Shown: positions 1 through 7,385 of the stretch, piece after piece | How positions within the stretch are numbered: position 1 is the stretch's first letter | How the letters are laid out: each line of letters begins with the position of its first letter | The notes under the pieces: generated by a model | Told to the model about the DNA's origin: nothing | What the model saw: only the letters and a program-made list of their open reading frames with translations | Databases searched by the model: none | Source: Bacteriovoracaceae bacterium UBA4096 | GTDB taxonomy: Bacteria > Bdellovibrionota > Bacteriovoracia > Bacteriovoracales > Bacteriovoracaceae | DNA length: 26,641 nt | Direction of reading: 5' to 3' | Assembly: GCA_002381945.1 (NCBI GenBank) | Contig: DFXY01000026.1 | Span: 149,558 to 176,198, forward strand | Made by a program: the position numbers and the translations under genes

Positions 1-1124
1 ACAGTGTTATAAGCTTCAGAATTCCAATCTGTATCGTAAACCTCAAATTCAATAGACTCGAATCCTTGTCTTGCCAGATCTATGGTACGGGAAACATAGT
101 TCATAGGAACCATATCCCGATGAGCTTCCTTCAGTGCCGTCTTCAGAGCATGATTTGCTTTAGGAGTAAATTTTTCCTCTCCAGCAAGAGCGGAATGAAC
201 AATCGCCTTAAAGATATTATCAATGTGCTTTTTACAAATTTTTGATCCTGTGACCAGGGAAGCTACTTTTCTTTCTTCTTTCACTTTCCATGTAACAAAC
301 TCCTCAATGTCAGGATGATCAAGATCCAGACAAATCATTTTTGCGGCCCTACGGGTAGTTCCACCTGATTTGATGGCACCAGCAGCACGGTCACCAATTT
401 TTAAGAATGACATAAGCCCGGATGAATATCCACCGCCAGAAAGTCTCTCACCATCTCCACGAATATTTGAAAAGTTTGTTCCGGTTCCTGACCCATATTT
501 GAACAAGCGGGCCTCACGGCTCCACAGGTCCATAATGCCGCCCTCATTAACCAAGTCATCTTTGATAGACTGGATAAAACAAGCATGGGGTTGAGGCCGC
601 TCGTAGGCAGAAGTCGACTTCATTAATTTTTCTGTTTTAGGATCTACATAGTAATGACCTTGTGGATTTCCTGAAAGCCCATAAGAAGTGAATAGACCAG
701 TATTAAACCACTGTGGAGAATTTGGGGCGGCCATTTGGTGTGACAGGGTGTAGGCAATCTCGTCCCTGAATGCTTCAGCATCTTCTTTGGTGTTGAAATA
801 ATTATAACGAGTCCCCCATGAAGTCCAACAATCAGCAAGGCGATTAAACACCTGACGTGCATCGGTTTCACTGCCTAGTAACGGCTGTCCATTCTCGTCA
901 TGCAAAACTTTCCCTGCATCATCCAATTGTGGAACACCTTGCTTTCGAAAATACTTTTGCGCAAGAATGTCTGCTGCCACTTGTGACCAGGCCTCTGGAA
1001 CAGTTACTTCCATGGCCATTTTCTTAGAGCCATCGACGTTTCTGACTTCACTTATTTTTTTTACGTATGTTTGATCTGCGTAGGGACCTTTACCTTTCTT
1101 GGTAAAAACTCTTTTGATCTTCAC
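1..1124 (-). CDS. nrdJ: Vitamin B12-dependent (class II) ribonucleotide reductase, N-terminal part; cut by window edge
   Basis: Reading the minus strand from a GTG at 1124 gives about 374 codons with no stop, running off the left edge, so the C-terminal part is missing. The start follows GGGAGG with 6 nt spacing. The product reduces ribonucleotides to deoxyribonucleotides using adenosylcobalamin, in the cytoplasm and independently of oxygen. Visible family features are an N-terminal KIKRVFTKKGKGPYADQTY-type segment, the APNSPQWFNTGL motif, the Cys-containing QPHACFIQS segment, the LFKYGSGTGTNFS loop and the SGGTTRRAAKM segment, all in order as in long class II enzymes. It stands alone and is divergent from the gene at 1303. 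The upstream region carries two NrdR-box-like sequences. Class II enzymes suit cells that live with and without oxygen. Family assignment is confident. Whether the missing part is intact cannot be judged. Confidence 0.93.
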   Translation of the reverse strand, partial: MKIKRVFTKKGKGPYADQTYVKKISEVRNVDGSKKMAMEVTVPEAWSQVAADILAQKYFRKQGVPQLDDAGKVLHDENGQPLLGSETDARQVFNRLADCWTSWGTRYNYFNTKEDAEAFRDEIAYTLSHQMAAPNSPQWFNTGLFTSYGLSGNPQGHYYVDPKTEKLMKSTSAYERPQPHACFIQSIKDDLVNEGGIMDLWSREARLFKYGSGTGTNFSNIRGDGERLSGGGYSSGLMSFLKIGDRAAGAIKSGGTTRRAAKMICLDLDHPDIEEFVTWKVKEERKVASLVTGSKICKKHIDNIFKAIVHSALAGEEKFTPKANHALKTALKEAHRDMVPMNYVSRTIDLARQGFESIEFEVYDTDWNSEAYNT

Positions 1125-1185
1125 TGATACCCTCCCGGAATGTTTTGCTTAGATTTTATGATTGAGTGATTAAGAAATTACGTCA

Positions 1186-1201
1186 ATACAATATCTAGTA
1201 A
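1186..1201. promoter_or_regulatory. NrdR-box-like palindrome 1 upstream of nrdJ
   Basis: The 16-mer ATACAATATCTAGTAA matches the known NrdR consensus acaCwAtATaTwGtgt at 12 of 16 positions, including the CwAtAT and TwGT cores. It covers most of a candidate nrdJ -10 element (TTTACT, minus strand, 1202-1197). NrdR represses nrd genes when dATP/ATP is high. The match was made by eye. Confidence 0.55.
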
Positions 1202-1225
1202 AAAATGGCGTCACTTCTTTGACAA
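1197..1225 (-). promoter_or_regulatory. Candidate sigma70-type promoter of nrdJ
   Basis: On the minus strand TTGTCA (1225-1220) is followed after exactly 17 nt by TTTACT (1202-1197). Transcription would start near 1190 and give a leader of about 65 nt. It is supported mainly by its position between the two NrdR-like boxes. A weaker alternative is TTGACG at 1186-1181 with TCATAA at 1161-1156 (19 nt spacer). Confidence 0.35.
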
Positions 1226-1249
1226 TACCCCATATATTGTACTTATCAT
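1219..1249 (+). promoter_or_regulatory. Candidate promoter of the PPOX-like/YiiM pair
   Basis: A perfect -35 TTGACA (1219-1224) is followed after 19 nt by TATCAT (1244-1249). The spacer is 2 nt longer than ideal. Transcription would start near 1256, just before the TGA-N6-TCA repeat at 1258-1271. Confidence 0.35.
1227..1242. promoter_or_regulatory. NrdR-box-like palindrome 2 upstream of nrdJ
   Basis: The 16-mer ACCCCATATATTGTAC also matches acaCwAtATaTwGtgt at 12 of 16 positions. Its centre is 41 bp from that of box 1, close to four helical turns, the kind of integral spacing known for paired NrdR boxes. It lies just upstream of the candidate nrdJ -35 and inside the spacer of the candidate plus-strand promoter, so it could affect both directions. 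Confidence 0.55.
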
Positions 1250-1257
1250 AAATTTCC

Positions 1258-1271
1258 CTGAGTAATATCAG
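1258..1271. promoter_or_regulatory. CRP/FNR-type inverted repeat (CTGAG-N4-ATCAG)
   Basis: CTGAGTAATATCAG has the TGA-N6-TCA geometry shared by four other intergenic sites in this window. With one more base on each side the arms pair over 5 bp (CCTGA/TCAGG). Unlike the others, it has no good -10 at 32 bp in either direction. It sits just downstream of the candidate plus-strand promoter, which would suit repression better than activation. Confidence 0.4.
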
Positions 1272-1302
1272 GTTTTATTCCGCTTCACTATGAGACAGTG
1301 CT

Positions 1303-2511
1303 GTGATGTTAGGAACACTCAATTTAGATCAACATGTTTATATTTATGGAGCAGGTTTTGCCGGCCTTTCTCTGGCCTACCGACTAAAGAAGTTAGGTAC
1401 TCCTTTCACGCTTTATGAAAAAGAGAAAGTGGGTGGTAAAATATCTACCAAATTAACCGAATATGGCCCGGTGGAAAGTGCTGCCAGTACTCTCTATATG
1501 AATGCAAAAGCAGAGAATTTCATTCAAGAGCTTGGATTACCTTATCTGGATGCCCAAAAAAAATTAAAACGTTGGATCTATAAAGAAGATGGAATGATTT
1601 CTCCGTTTTCACTGGCATTATTAACAAAGCTTTTCTTTAAAATGGGTAAACACTTTCCTTCAGTAACGGAAAGCTCCTCAGTCGAAGATATCTTCTTACC
1701 TCTGTTAGGCAGAAAATATGTTGAAGAACTACTTTCACCTGCTCTGCAAGGCATCTATGGGGCCCAAGCTCAGGAATTACATTTTTTGAGTCTTTTTCCA
1801 TTTGCCCAAGAACGTAAATTTTCAAGCTACTATTCTTTCATTAAATTTTTCAAATCAGAGATAAAAAAAGAAGCTGCCCAAAAAATCAAAGGCTCAATTA
1901 GTTTTAAAGGTGGAATGCAAACTTTAATTAATCGCTTACATGAGGAAGTTAAGGATCACATTCAACCTTTGCCAGACAATTTTATTCTAAAACCTAACAC
2001 CGCCATATGCACCAACGCTTCTGATGCCGCCCAATTACTTGAAGCATTTGAACCAGAGATTGCCAGATTACTCAATAATATTGAGTACAGACCCATGACG
2101 ACTATGTCTTTTTTTATGGAAGAAGAAATACCGGAACTGAATAAAAGTTTTGGTATGCTCATTCCTCAAAAGTATGGAGGGCCAATCCTTGGAATTATTC
2201 ATCAGTCGGAAGTATTTCCTTCAAACTATTCAGCTCATTGCTATTCTGTTGTTTGCAAAGGGATAGTTACAGAAGAAGCAATATTTAAGGAGCTTAAACA
2301 GAAATTTCCTCATTTAGAAATCTCTAATATACTGGAGCATTCCTTAAAAGCATGGGAAACAGGACTTCCGCTCTACAATGAAAAAAGATTTAAGGCCATC
2401 AATCAAATCAAACATGTTCTGGAAGAAAAACCTGGTATAGTTTTATTTGGGAATTATACTGATGGTATAAGCTTACGATCTATGATCGAAAAAACTTCTT
2501 CATTAAAGTAG
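1303..2511 (+). CDS. FAD-dependent protoporphyrinogen oxidase-like (HemG/HemY family) protein
   Basis: The 402 aa protein opens with a dinucleotide-binding fold: GAGFAG at residues 16-21, acidic E39 ending the second strand, then GGK at 44-46, as in the amine oxidase/PPOX flavoprotein family. The segments around VEDIFLPLLGRKYVEELLSP and GIYGAQAQELHFLSLFP resemble the PPOX substrate domain, and the C-terminal GNYTDGISL (about 383-391) matches the family's FAD-contacting GNY-x-x-G-x-x-L motif. PPOX oxidises protoporphyrinogen IX with O2 in haem synthesis. The protein is shorter than usual (about 450-480 aa), so another flavin oxidoreductase role is possible. Translation starts at GTG 1303 or ATG 1306; neither has a strong ribosome site, and an in-frame TGA at 1291 rules out earlier starts. 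The yiiM-like gene follows after 3 nt. Confidence 0.65.
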   Translation: MMLGTLNLDQHVYIYGAGFAGLSLAYRLKKLGTPFTLYEKEKVGGKISTKLTEYGPVESAASTLYMNAKAENFIQELGLPYLDAQKKLKRWIYKEDGMISPFSLALLTKLFFKMGKHFPSVTESSSVEDIFLPLLGRKYVEELLSPALQGIYGAQAQELHFLSLFPFAQERKFSSYYSFIKFFKSEIKKEAAQKIKGSISFKGGMQTLINRLHEEVKDHIQPLPDNFILKPNTAICTNASDAAQLLEAFEPEIARLLNNIEYRPMTTMSFFMEEEIPELNKSFGMLIPQKYGGPILGIIHQSEVFPSNYSAHCYSVVCKGIVTEEAIFKELKQKFPHLEISNILEHSLKAWETGLPLYNEKRFKAINQIKHVLEEKPGIVLFGNYTDGISLRSMIEKTSSLK

Positions 2512-2514
2512 AAT

Positions 2515-3186
2515 ATGATTAAAGTTCACAATCTTTTCAAAGGAAGGCCATCATCCCTTCCCCGAAATCCTGCCATTACCTCGTCCATCAACCGGACCGC
2601 CACTCAGGACTTAAATATCTTTGCTGATCATATTGAAGGTGATGAAGTTTTTAACAAACTTCATCACGGCGGCCTTAAGCGAGTTATACATTATTATCCA
2701 CTAGAGCATTATGAGTACTGGAGAAATCAGTTTCCAGAGGCGTCATTTTTAGCTGGTTCAATGGGTGAAAATGTCAGCTCCTTTGGCCTCACTGAGCAAA
2801 ATGTGTGTATCGGTGATGTCTACCAGATCGGAGAAGTTCTCTGCTCAGTGACGGAGCCTCGGAAGCCTTGTGCTACAATCAATCATCAGTATCAAATAAA
2901 CTCTCTTGCAAGATTAGTGCAAGAAACCACCAGAACGGGCTGGTTTTTTAAGATCATTACTCCAGGAATTATTCGAGTTGGGGATGAGATTTTGCTGAAG
3001 GATAGACCTTATCCTGAGCTTAACCTTGAAAGTTGCGTAATGGCCCTTCTGGTGAACTTAGATCGAAGGGTCTTGGAATCAATGGTCCAAAACGAGGCCC
3101 TCTCCGATAATTGGAGAAGGCCAGCGCAGGAATTCTTAAATACAGGTCTGCGTCCTGATGATCGGAAGCGCCTGGGAGAAATATAA
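2515..3186 (+). CDS. yiiM: MOSC domain protein, YiiM-like
   Basis: The 223 aa protein is the usual length for the YiiM family: a MOSC beta-barrel followed by a C-terminal three-helix domain. Visible motifs are HHGGLKRVIHYYPLEHYEYW (50-69), MGENVS (83-88), the Cys-bearing PRKPCATIN (115-123; C119 is the likely molybdenum thiol ligand), GWFFKIITPG (142-151), and a C-terminal NWRRPAQEFL stretch. YiiM proteins bind molybdenum cofactor and reduce N-hydroxylated substrates such as 6-hydroxylaminopurine; the physiological substrate here is unknown. The gene is 3 nt behind the PPOX-like gene and almost certainly cotranscribed with it. It converges on the Moco operon, with only 2 nt between the two stop codons. 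Confidence 0.85.
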   Translation: MIKVHNLFKGRPSSLPRNPAITSSINRTATQDLNIFADHIEGDEVFNKLHHGGLKRVIHYYPLEHYEYWRNQFPEASFLAGSMGENVSSFGLTEQNVCIGDVYQIGEVLCSVTEPRKPCATINHQYQINSLARLVQETTRTGWFFKIITPGIIRVGDEILLKDRPYPELNLESCVMALLVNLDRRVLESMVQNEALSDNWRRPAQEFLNTGLRPDDRKRLGEI

Positions 3187-3188
3187 AT

Positions 3189-4361
3189 TTAACCAGGTCT
3201 TCCATCAGCTCGAGGTGACATGAGGATCGAGAAATAGAATAAAATAAAAACCAGAAAACTTAAGGCCCAGAAGATACCAGAGAGTAAAATTCCTTCTCCA
3301 TAATATTCAGGCAAAAAACCCGACGCTACCCTAATGATTCCAGAAACTGTCACAAAGATATACGAAAGCACAAAACCTCTGGCAAGCTTAAGAGGACGAC
3401 CGGTGTGTCCGAGAGAAACCCTGGACATCATCCCAATGATGAAAGTACTCATGGCCCCTGCAGTGAAAGCATGAATTGCTACTGAGCGTGGTAATAAGGC
3501 CAGGATATCGCTTAGAAAAATTAAAAGAAAGCCGACAACAATCCACAAGTAACCGACATGGAGGATCCATAGAATCGGAAATCTCATCGTCTTCCAGGGC
3601 TTCCAACCTAGCAAGCGGACTAAACTGAAGACAGCAGCAAAGAGTGCCATCCAGCCGGCATATCCTACATCCTTTTCAACAAAATCAAGAAAGACATAAC
3701 TACAAACACTGATCAGGACTGCTTTTTCAATCACATCAATTTTACTTACTTTTAGTCCAGCAATGGCATTAGCAGTAAAAAAAGGAACGACTCTCCCCCC
3801 AATGATTACCAGAATCAGAAGAATAAGATTTACTCCCAGGTAGATTCCTTTATTTGCGTAATTGAATTCAATGACTTCAAGTGAGGCAAGATGAATAATC
3901 AGGTTTCCTATTGCAAGCAGCGCAAAGACAAACAGAAACTGAATATTTCTCCACTGCCCGGACTTAACAAGCGGGGAAGCCAGAGCAAAAATTAAACCCG
4001 GGATAAAAAGCATATCAACTAAAAGATAAATAACAGGTGGAATGGCCGGTTCAAAAAGAGAAAGAGCAAAGACTAAACGACCCGCAAGCCAAAATGAAAA
4101 TAGAATGATCAGTTTACTTCCTGAAATCCCCTTGGTTCCAGTCCAATTGGCACCTGCAGTAAGTATGAAACCTGCCACTATCGCCATAGAAAAACCATAG
4201 ATCATTTCATGAGCATGCCAAATAATGGGATCAAAAAAACTTGTCGGAAGCTCACCTTCAAAAAAAGACAGGGCCCAAAAAGTAATCAGAAGTACACCCG
4301 AGAATGAACCCATCAAAAAGAAAGGTCGGAAGGCCAGGCCCCAAACCGGATGCTTGTTCAT
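3189..4361 (-). CDS. nnrS: NnrS family haem/copper membrane protein (NO-related), copy 1
   Basis: A 390 aa polytopic membrane protein with about 12 hydrophobic segments. Diagnostic NnrS features are FRPFFL at 11-16, the WHAHEMIYGF motif with H49 and H51, AGFILTAGANWTGT at 63-76, a conserved RVVPFF, and near the C-terminus HAFTAGAMSTFIIGMMSRVS followed by LGHTGRPL. NnrS proteins bind haem and copper and protect against nitrosative stress, often beside denitrification genes. It is the last gene of the Moco unit; its ATG overlaps the stop of the 59 aa ORF by 4 nt, and AAGAAGG lies upstream. No hairpin-plus-T-run terminator is visible after it, and it ends 2 nt from the convergent yiiM stop. Confidence 0.88.
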   Translation of the reverse strand: MNKHPVWGLAFRPFFLMGSFSGVLLITFWALSFFEGELPTSFFDPIIWHAHEMIYGFSMAIVAGFILTAGANWTGTKGISGSKLIILFSFWLAGRLVFALSLFEPAIPPVIYLLVDMLFIPGLIFALASPLVKSGQWRNIQFLFVFALLAIGNLIIHLASLEVIEFNYANKGIYLGVNLILLILVIIGGRVVPFFTANAIAGLKVSKIDVIEKAVLISVCSYVFLDFVEKDVGYAGWMALFAAVFSLVRLLGWKPWKTMRFPILWILHVGYLWIVVGFLLIFLSDILALLPRSVAIHAFTAGAMSTFIIGMMSRVSLGHTGRPLKLARGFVLSYIFVTVSGIIRVASGFLPEYYGEGILLSGIFWALSFLVFILFYFSILMSPRADGRPG

Positions 4362-4537
4362 TTTTCGCCTTCTTTATTTTCCAGATATTTTTGATCAAGA
4401 TAATCTAAAGCTTCACGCATAAGCTTCATCGGTGATTCAGAAACATAGTCCTGATCAATCATGGCATGACAGGTTTTTCTTAGATCATATAAAAGCTTAT
4501 CCATTGTGGCCTTATAGTTCAATTTTTGATCATTCAT
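4358..4537 (-). CDS. Small 59 aa protein of unknown function between moeB and nnrS
   Basis: The start ATG at 4537 overlaps the moeB stop by 4 nt (ATGA) and follows GGAG at 5-6 nt. The stop overlaps the nnrS start by 4 nt as well, so translation of all three is probably coupled. The frame stays open upstream to 4618, but that part overlaps moeB and lacks a ribosome site. The product is soluble, charged and probably helical, with one Cys-His pair (KTCHAMIDQDY) and an acidic/lysine-rich tail (LDQKYLENKEGEK). I do not recognise the family. The tight coupling to nnrS suggests a role linked to NnrS or to NO/haem handling, which is inference only. Confidence 0.7.
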   Translation of the reverse strand: MNDQKLNYKATMDKLLYDLRKTCHAMIDQDYVSESPMKLMREALDYLDQKYLENKEGEK

Positions 4538-5598
4538 ACATTCTCCATGTTTAAAATATGTTGAGTTCCCCCTCTGAGGGAGTAAACTTCCAGACCTTGA
4601 GATCTGAGGAAATGACATGCCTTGAGAGATCTAAGTCCCCGTGCACACACCGTAAGATATTTTTGATTCTTCGTTAGAACAAAATCATCCATCTTTTCTA
4701 AAGGGATCTGTAAAACGGTATATTGTTCTTTGAGCTTAGTAATAAAGCTGCACTGGTCAGATTCTTCAAGCGAACGGACATCTACGATAACAAATTCATC
4801 GAGCTTAAGCGGTAAATCAACCTGTAATATTTCTCTATGTCTTTGCTCCTGCTTCACACAACAAGAACAGTCTTTGAGTTGTTGAAAGCGGCGTACATCA
4901 AATTCTCTGGACATGAGGTCCACGAATAAGGTTTCCCCATTATTGATGTGTTCCTTACCAATAATGAGCTTGAGGGCCTCCATTGCCTGCATACTTCCTA
5001 TAACACCCAACAATGGTCCCATCACACCTGCTTCAGCACATGTAGCAGTACATCCATCGAGTGGTTCAAGGGGCCACAGACAGCGTAAACAAGGGCCCAG
5101 TCGATGACGAAAATCGAATAGCTGAAGCTGACCTTCAAACTGATATACAGATGCTTGAATTAATACTTTAGCGTTCTTAAAACAAGTGTCGTGAATCAGA
5201 AATTTAGTATAAAAGTTATCAGTACAATCCAAAATGACATCAAATTGCGAGATGACTTCATTAGCATTTATCTCATCGAGCCTGCCTGGATAAATTCGAT
5301 ATTCACAAAATGGAGCAAGTTTCTTTAGTTTCTCCGCTGCAACTTCTACCTTCTTCCGGCCAATATCATCAATCTCAAACAGAATCTGCCTTTGAAGATT
5401 AGAAGCACTCACATTATCAAAGTCCAGGATTCCTATTTCCCCCACCCCAGACGAAGCGAGATACTGCAAAGCTGGACAACCCAGTCCTCCTGCTCCAATA
5501 ACCAGAATCCGTGAGTTGCGAATTTTTTCAAAGGCCTCTTCACCAATTAAGGTGATCTGCCTTTGATAGAGATCACTTAATGTGATGGAAGTGGTCAT
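4534..5598 (-). CDS. moeB: MoeB/ThiF-type MoaD-adenylating enzyme fused to rhodanese domain
   Basis: Adenylates the C-terminal Gly-Gly of MoaD as the first step of its thiocarboxylation. Counting from ATG 5598 (354 aa): nucleotide-binding GAGGLG at 35-40, the SNLQRQ motif at 66-71, DCTDNF at 124-129, zinc-binding C170-x2-C173 and CSCC at 244-247, and TATCAEAGVMGP with candidate catalytic C187. A C-terminal rhodanese domain from about 265 carries an active-site loop CARGLRS with C318, so the protein is built like MoeBR/Uba4/MOCS3 and may deliver the sulfur itself. The frame stays open to 5661, but the homologous region begins near 5598, which has AAGGA 10 nt upstream. The gene then overlaps the end of moaE by 26 nt. 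Confidence 0.9.
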   Translation of the reverse strand: MTTSITLSDLYQRQITLIGEEAFEKIRNSRILVIGAGGLGCPALQYLASSGVGEIGILDFDNVSASNLQRQILFEIDDIGRKKVEVAAEKLKKLAPFCEYRIYPGRLDEINANEVISQFDVILDCTDNFYTKFLIHDTCFKNAKVLIQASVYQFEGQLQLFDFRHRLGPCLRCLWPLEPLDGCTATCAEAGVMGPLLGVIGSMQAMEALKLIIGKEHINNGETLFVDLMSREFDVRRFQQLKDCSCCVKQEQRHREILQVDLPLKLDEFVIVDVRSLEESDQCSFITKLKEQYTVLQIPLEKMDDFVLTKNQKYLTVCARGLRSLKACHFLRSQGLEVYSLRGGTQHILNMENV

Positions 5599-6031
5599 GA
5601 TGAGGAATTCCTTTGGCCGCACAAGCAAGGCATTTAACCCAATCTGTTTGCCCATCCACATAATATTCTTTTTTCCAGATGGGGACGCGGGTTTTTACCT
5701 GGTCAATGATATACTCGGAAGCTCGATAGGCCGCTTCCCGGTGTTTAGCATAAACAACTATCCAGATCGCGATGTCACGAATATTAAGAACTCCTGTGCG
5801 GTGAACGCAATAAGCACTTTCTATCGCAAATTTAGACTTCGCTTCCTGGATAATCTTCATGCCTTCAGCTTCGGCCATTTCTGGGAAAGCCTCATATTCA
5901 AGTTTTTCGACTCTCCTGCCATGATTGTCATTTCTGACTCGGCCTTCAAATGTGACAATACCACCAACTTGATCAAGTGTCGTATCAAACAGATCATGGA
6001 CCTTAATCGCTGTCTCGGTCATTTGAAACAT
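5573..6031 (-). CDS. moaE: Molybdopterin synthase catalytic subunit MoaE
   Basis: Converts cyclic pyranopterin monophosphate to molybdopterin using sulfur carried by MoaD. 152 aa. Visible are VGGIVTFEGRVRNDNHGRRV (22-41), H77-R78 in the HRTG motif, and KTRVPIWKKEYY, where K113 and K120 are spaced as the catalytic lysines of the E. coli enzyme (K119, K126). The C-terminus is unusually His-rich (GIPHHDHFHHIK) and is the part encoded in the overlap with moeB. It starts 2 nt after moaD with AGGAGG 6 nt upstream. A 151-codon antisense frame lies over this gene but codes for nothing recognisable. Confidence 0.95.
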   Translation of the reverse strand: MFQMTETAIKVHDLFDTTLDQVGGIVTFEGRVRNDNHGRRVEKLEYEAFPEMAEAEGMKIIQEAKSKFAIESAYCVHRTGVLNIRDIAIWIVVYAKHREAAYRASEYIIDQVKTRVPIWKKEYYVDGQTDWVKCLACAAKGIPHHDHFHHIK

Positions 6032-6033
6032 AG

Positions 6034-6276
6034 CTAGCCTCCTGCCACTGGCGGGATGAAAACAATCACATCGCTTTCATTGATAGGGATATTAGGTTCC
6101 ACATATTCATTATTCACTGAATACTTAATTTCATTTGCGGCAAGCGGAAAATCATACTTTTTCGATAAATCAAGATAGAGGTCTCTCAGATCCATACCTG
6201 GCCCAATTGTCATCTCCTCCTGAGATATGCCGGCCTTTTCGCGTAGACTTGCAAAGTAACGAACTTTTATTTTCAT
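6034..6276 (-). CDS. moaD: Molybdopterin synthase sulfur carrier subunit MoaD
   Basis: 80 aa ubiquitin-like protein. Typical features are the N-terminal KIKVRYFASLREKAG strand-helix and the C-terminal VIVFIPPVAGG ending in the Gly-Gly that MoeB adenylates. Normal length for the family. Its ATG overlaps the mobBA stop by 4 nt, with GGGAGG upstream at about 9 nt. Forms the heterotetramer with MoaE, encoded next. Confidence 0.95.
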   Translation of the reverse strand: MKIKVRYFASLREKAGISQEEMTIGPGMDLRDLYLDLSKKYDFPLAANEIKYSVNNEYVEPNIPINESDVIVFIPPVAGG

Positions 6277-7382
6277 AGCGATAGTCCTCCCATCGTTCTT
6301 AATATCTTAGTTCTCTCATCCGGAGTATTAGCATTTTCCAGAAATCCCTGAGTCTCAAGCCGGAGTTTTTTAATAGATGAGTTAAAAAGGACTTTTTGCG
6401 GACATTGAACTCCCTCTCCCAGGAAATGGAGCATTCTGGAATAGATACCCGGCTCATAGATCGCAAATAATGGCTCAAATTGTTTTCTTTCTTCATTAAA
6501 AAAAGCAGTGGCCTGTTTTAAAGCGTCACGTTCAGAAATTAAGTCAGCTATCTTGCCAGCAGTAACAAAAGGTAAATCACATGCAATCACAATCCAGGCC
6601 TTGTTAGGATATCTGGACATGGCCGATAAAATTCCACCTAAAGGGCCAAAGTCAATAAAACGGTCAGTAATAACAGGAAGCTCTTCAAGACCTTCCCGGG
6701 TCAACTGATCATCACGGCAAGAGATAAAACTTTTAATATTCAGAGTTTCAAGAGTCTCATGAAGATACTTGGCCTGAGGAATACCGTGATAATTTAAAAG
6801 GGCCTTATCTTCTCCCATCCTAGAACTTCTACCTCCAGCAAGGATCAGGCCTTGCAGGAGAGTTTCTTCTTTTGAGTCCTTCATTTTCTCCAGGATAAAG
6901 GAGATGAGGCACTTCACATCATCCCGGTGAAATGCAGGGAGATTATCAATTTTCCTGATGGGTTCTTTAAGTGATATAGTACCAATCACCCCGGTTATCT
7001 TGCCGGCATGAAATTCTTTTTCTGCCATCCCTTCATCATCCAGGAATAAAAATTTTGGATGATCCGAATATTTATGACCTTCTACCAAGACAACATCACA
7101 ATCTTTGAAAAATTCTTTTTCTAGGGTAAAACTCTCCCCTCTTACTTGTAAGGCATAGTGTTCTGGATCATTGATAAAAACGGCCTGAGCACCGGCCTGA
7201 TACTGACGATATGTATCTTTACCTTCATGGTCCAGACTGAATCGATGAGCATCGTGCTTAATATAACCAATCCGATATTCTGACATCTCGATGATAATTT
7301 TTTCAATTAATGTGGTTTTCCCTGAACCGGAGAATCCGGCAAATCCCAACATCCTAGGATGAAAGTCTTTTTTAAGTTTCAT
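6273..7382 (-). CDS. mobBA: MobB-MobA fusion: Mo cofactor guanylyltransferase with GTP-binding adaptor domain
   Basis: 369 aa, two domains usually encoded separately. Residues about 10-165 are MobB: P-loop GFSGSGKTT at 16-24, GYIKHDAH at 39-46, VVLVEGHK at 97-104. Residues about 176-369 are MobA: GLILAGGRSSRMG at 178-190 followed by EDKALL, and CDLPF with D269, the likely metal-binding Asp of the nucleotidyltransferase. MobA attaches GMP to Mo-molybdopterin to make the MGD cofactor needed by NarG; MobB binds GTP and assists. Start at ATG 7382, 3 nt after moaC, with AAAGAG upstream. The fusion occurs elsewhere in bacteria; here the order is B then A. Confidence 0.93.
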   Translation of the reverse strand: MKLKKDFHPRMLGFAGFSGSGKTTLIEKIIIEMSEYRIGYIKHDAHRFSLDHEGKDTYRQYQAGAQAVFINDPEHYALQVRGESFTLEKEFFKDCDVVLVEGHKYSDHPKFLFLDDEGMAEKEFHAGKITGVIGTISLKEPIRKIDNLPAFHRDDVKCLISFILEKMKDSKEETLLQGLILAGGRSSRMGEDKALLNYHGIPQAKYLHETLETLNIKSFISCRDDQLTREGLEELPVITDRFIDFGPLGGILSAMSRYPNKAWIVIACDLPFVTAGKIADLISERDALKQATAFFNEERKQFEPLFAIYEPGIYSRMLHFLGEGVQCPQKVLFNSSIKKLRLETQGFLENANTPDERTKILRTMGGLSL

Positions 7383-7385
7383 AAT

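Noticed and set aside
370..871. Short frames at the left end (370-594 plus, 401-586 and 644-871 minus)
   Set aside because: The continuous minus-strand nrdJ frame covers all of them; it is easy to miss because it has no stop inside the window.
3171..3197. CCTGG ... CCAGG inverted repeat between yiiM and nnrS as a shared terminator
   Set aside because: Only a 5 bp stem with a 17 nt loop and no T-run; too weak.
5582..6037. 151-codon open frame on the plus strand opposite moaE
   Set aside because: It lies antisense over moaE, whose catalytic residues and length are intact; the frame shows no recognisable family and has no ribosome site.
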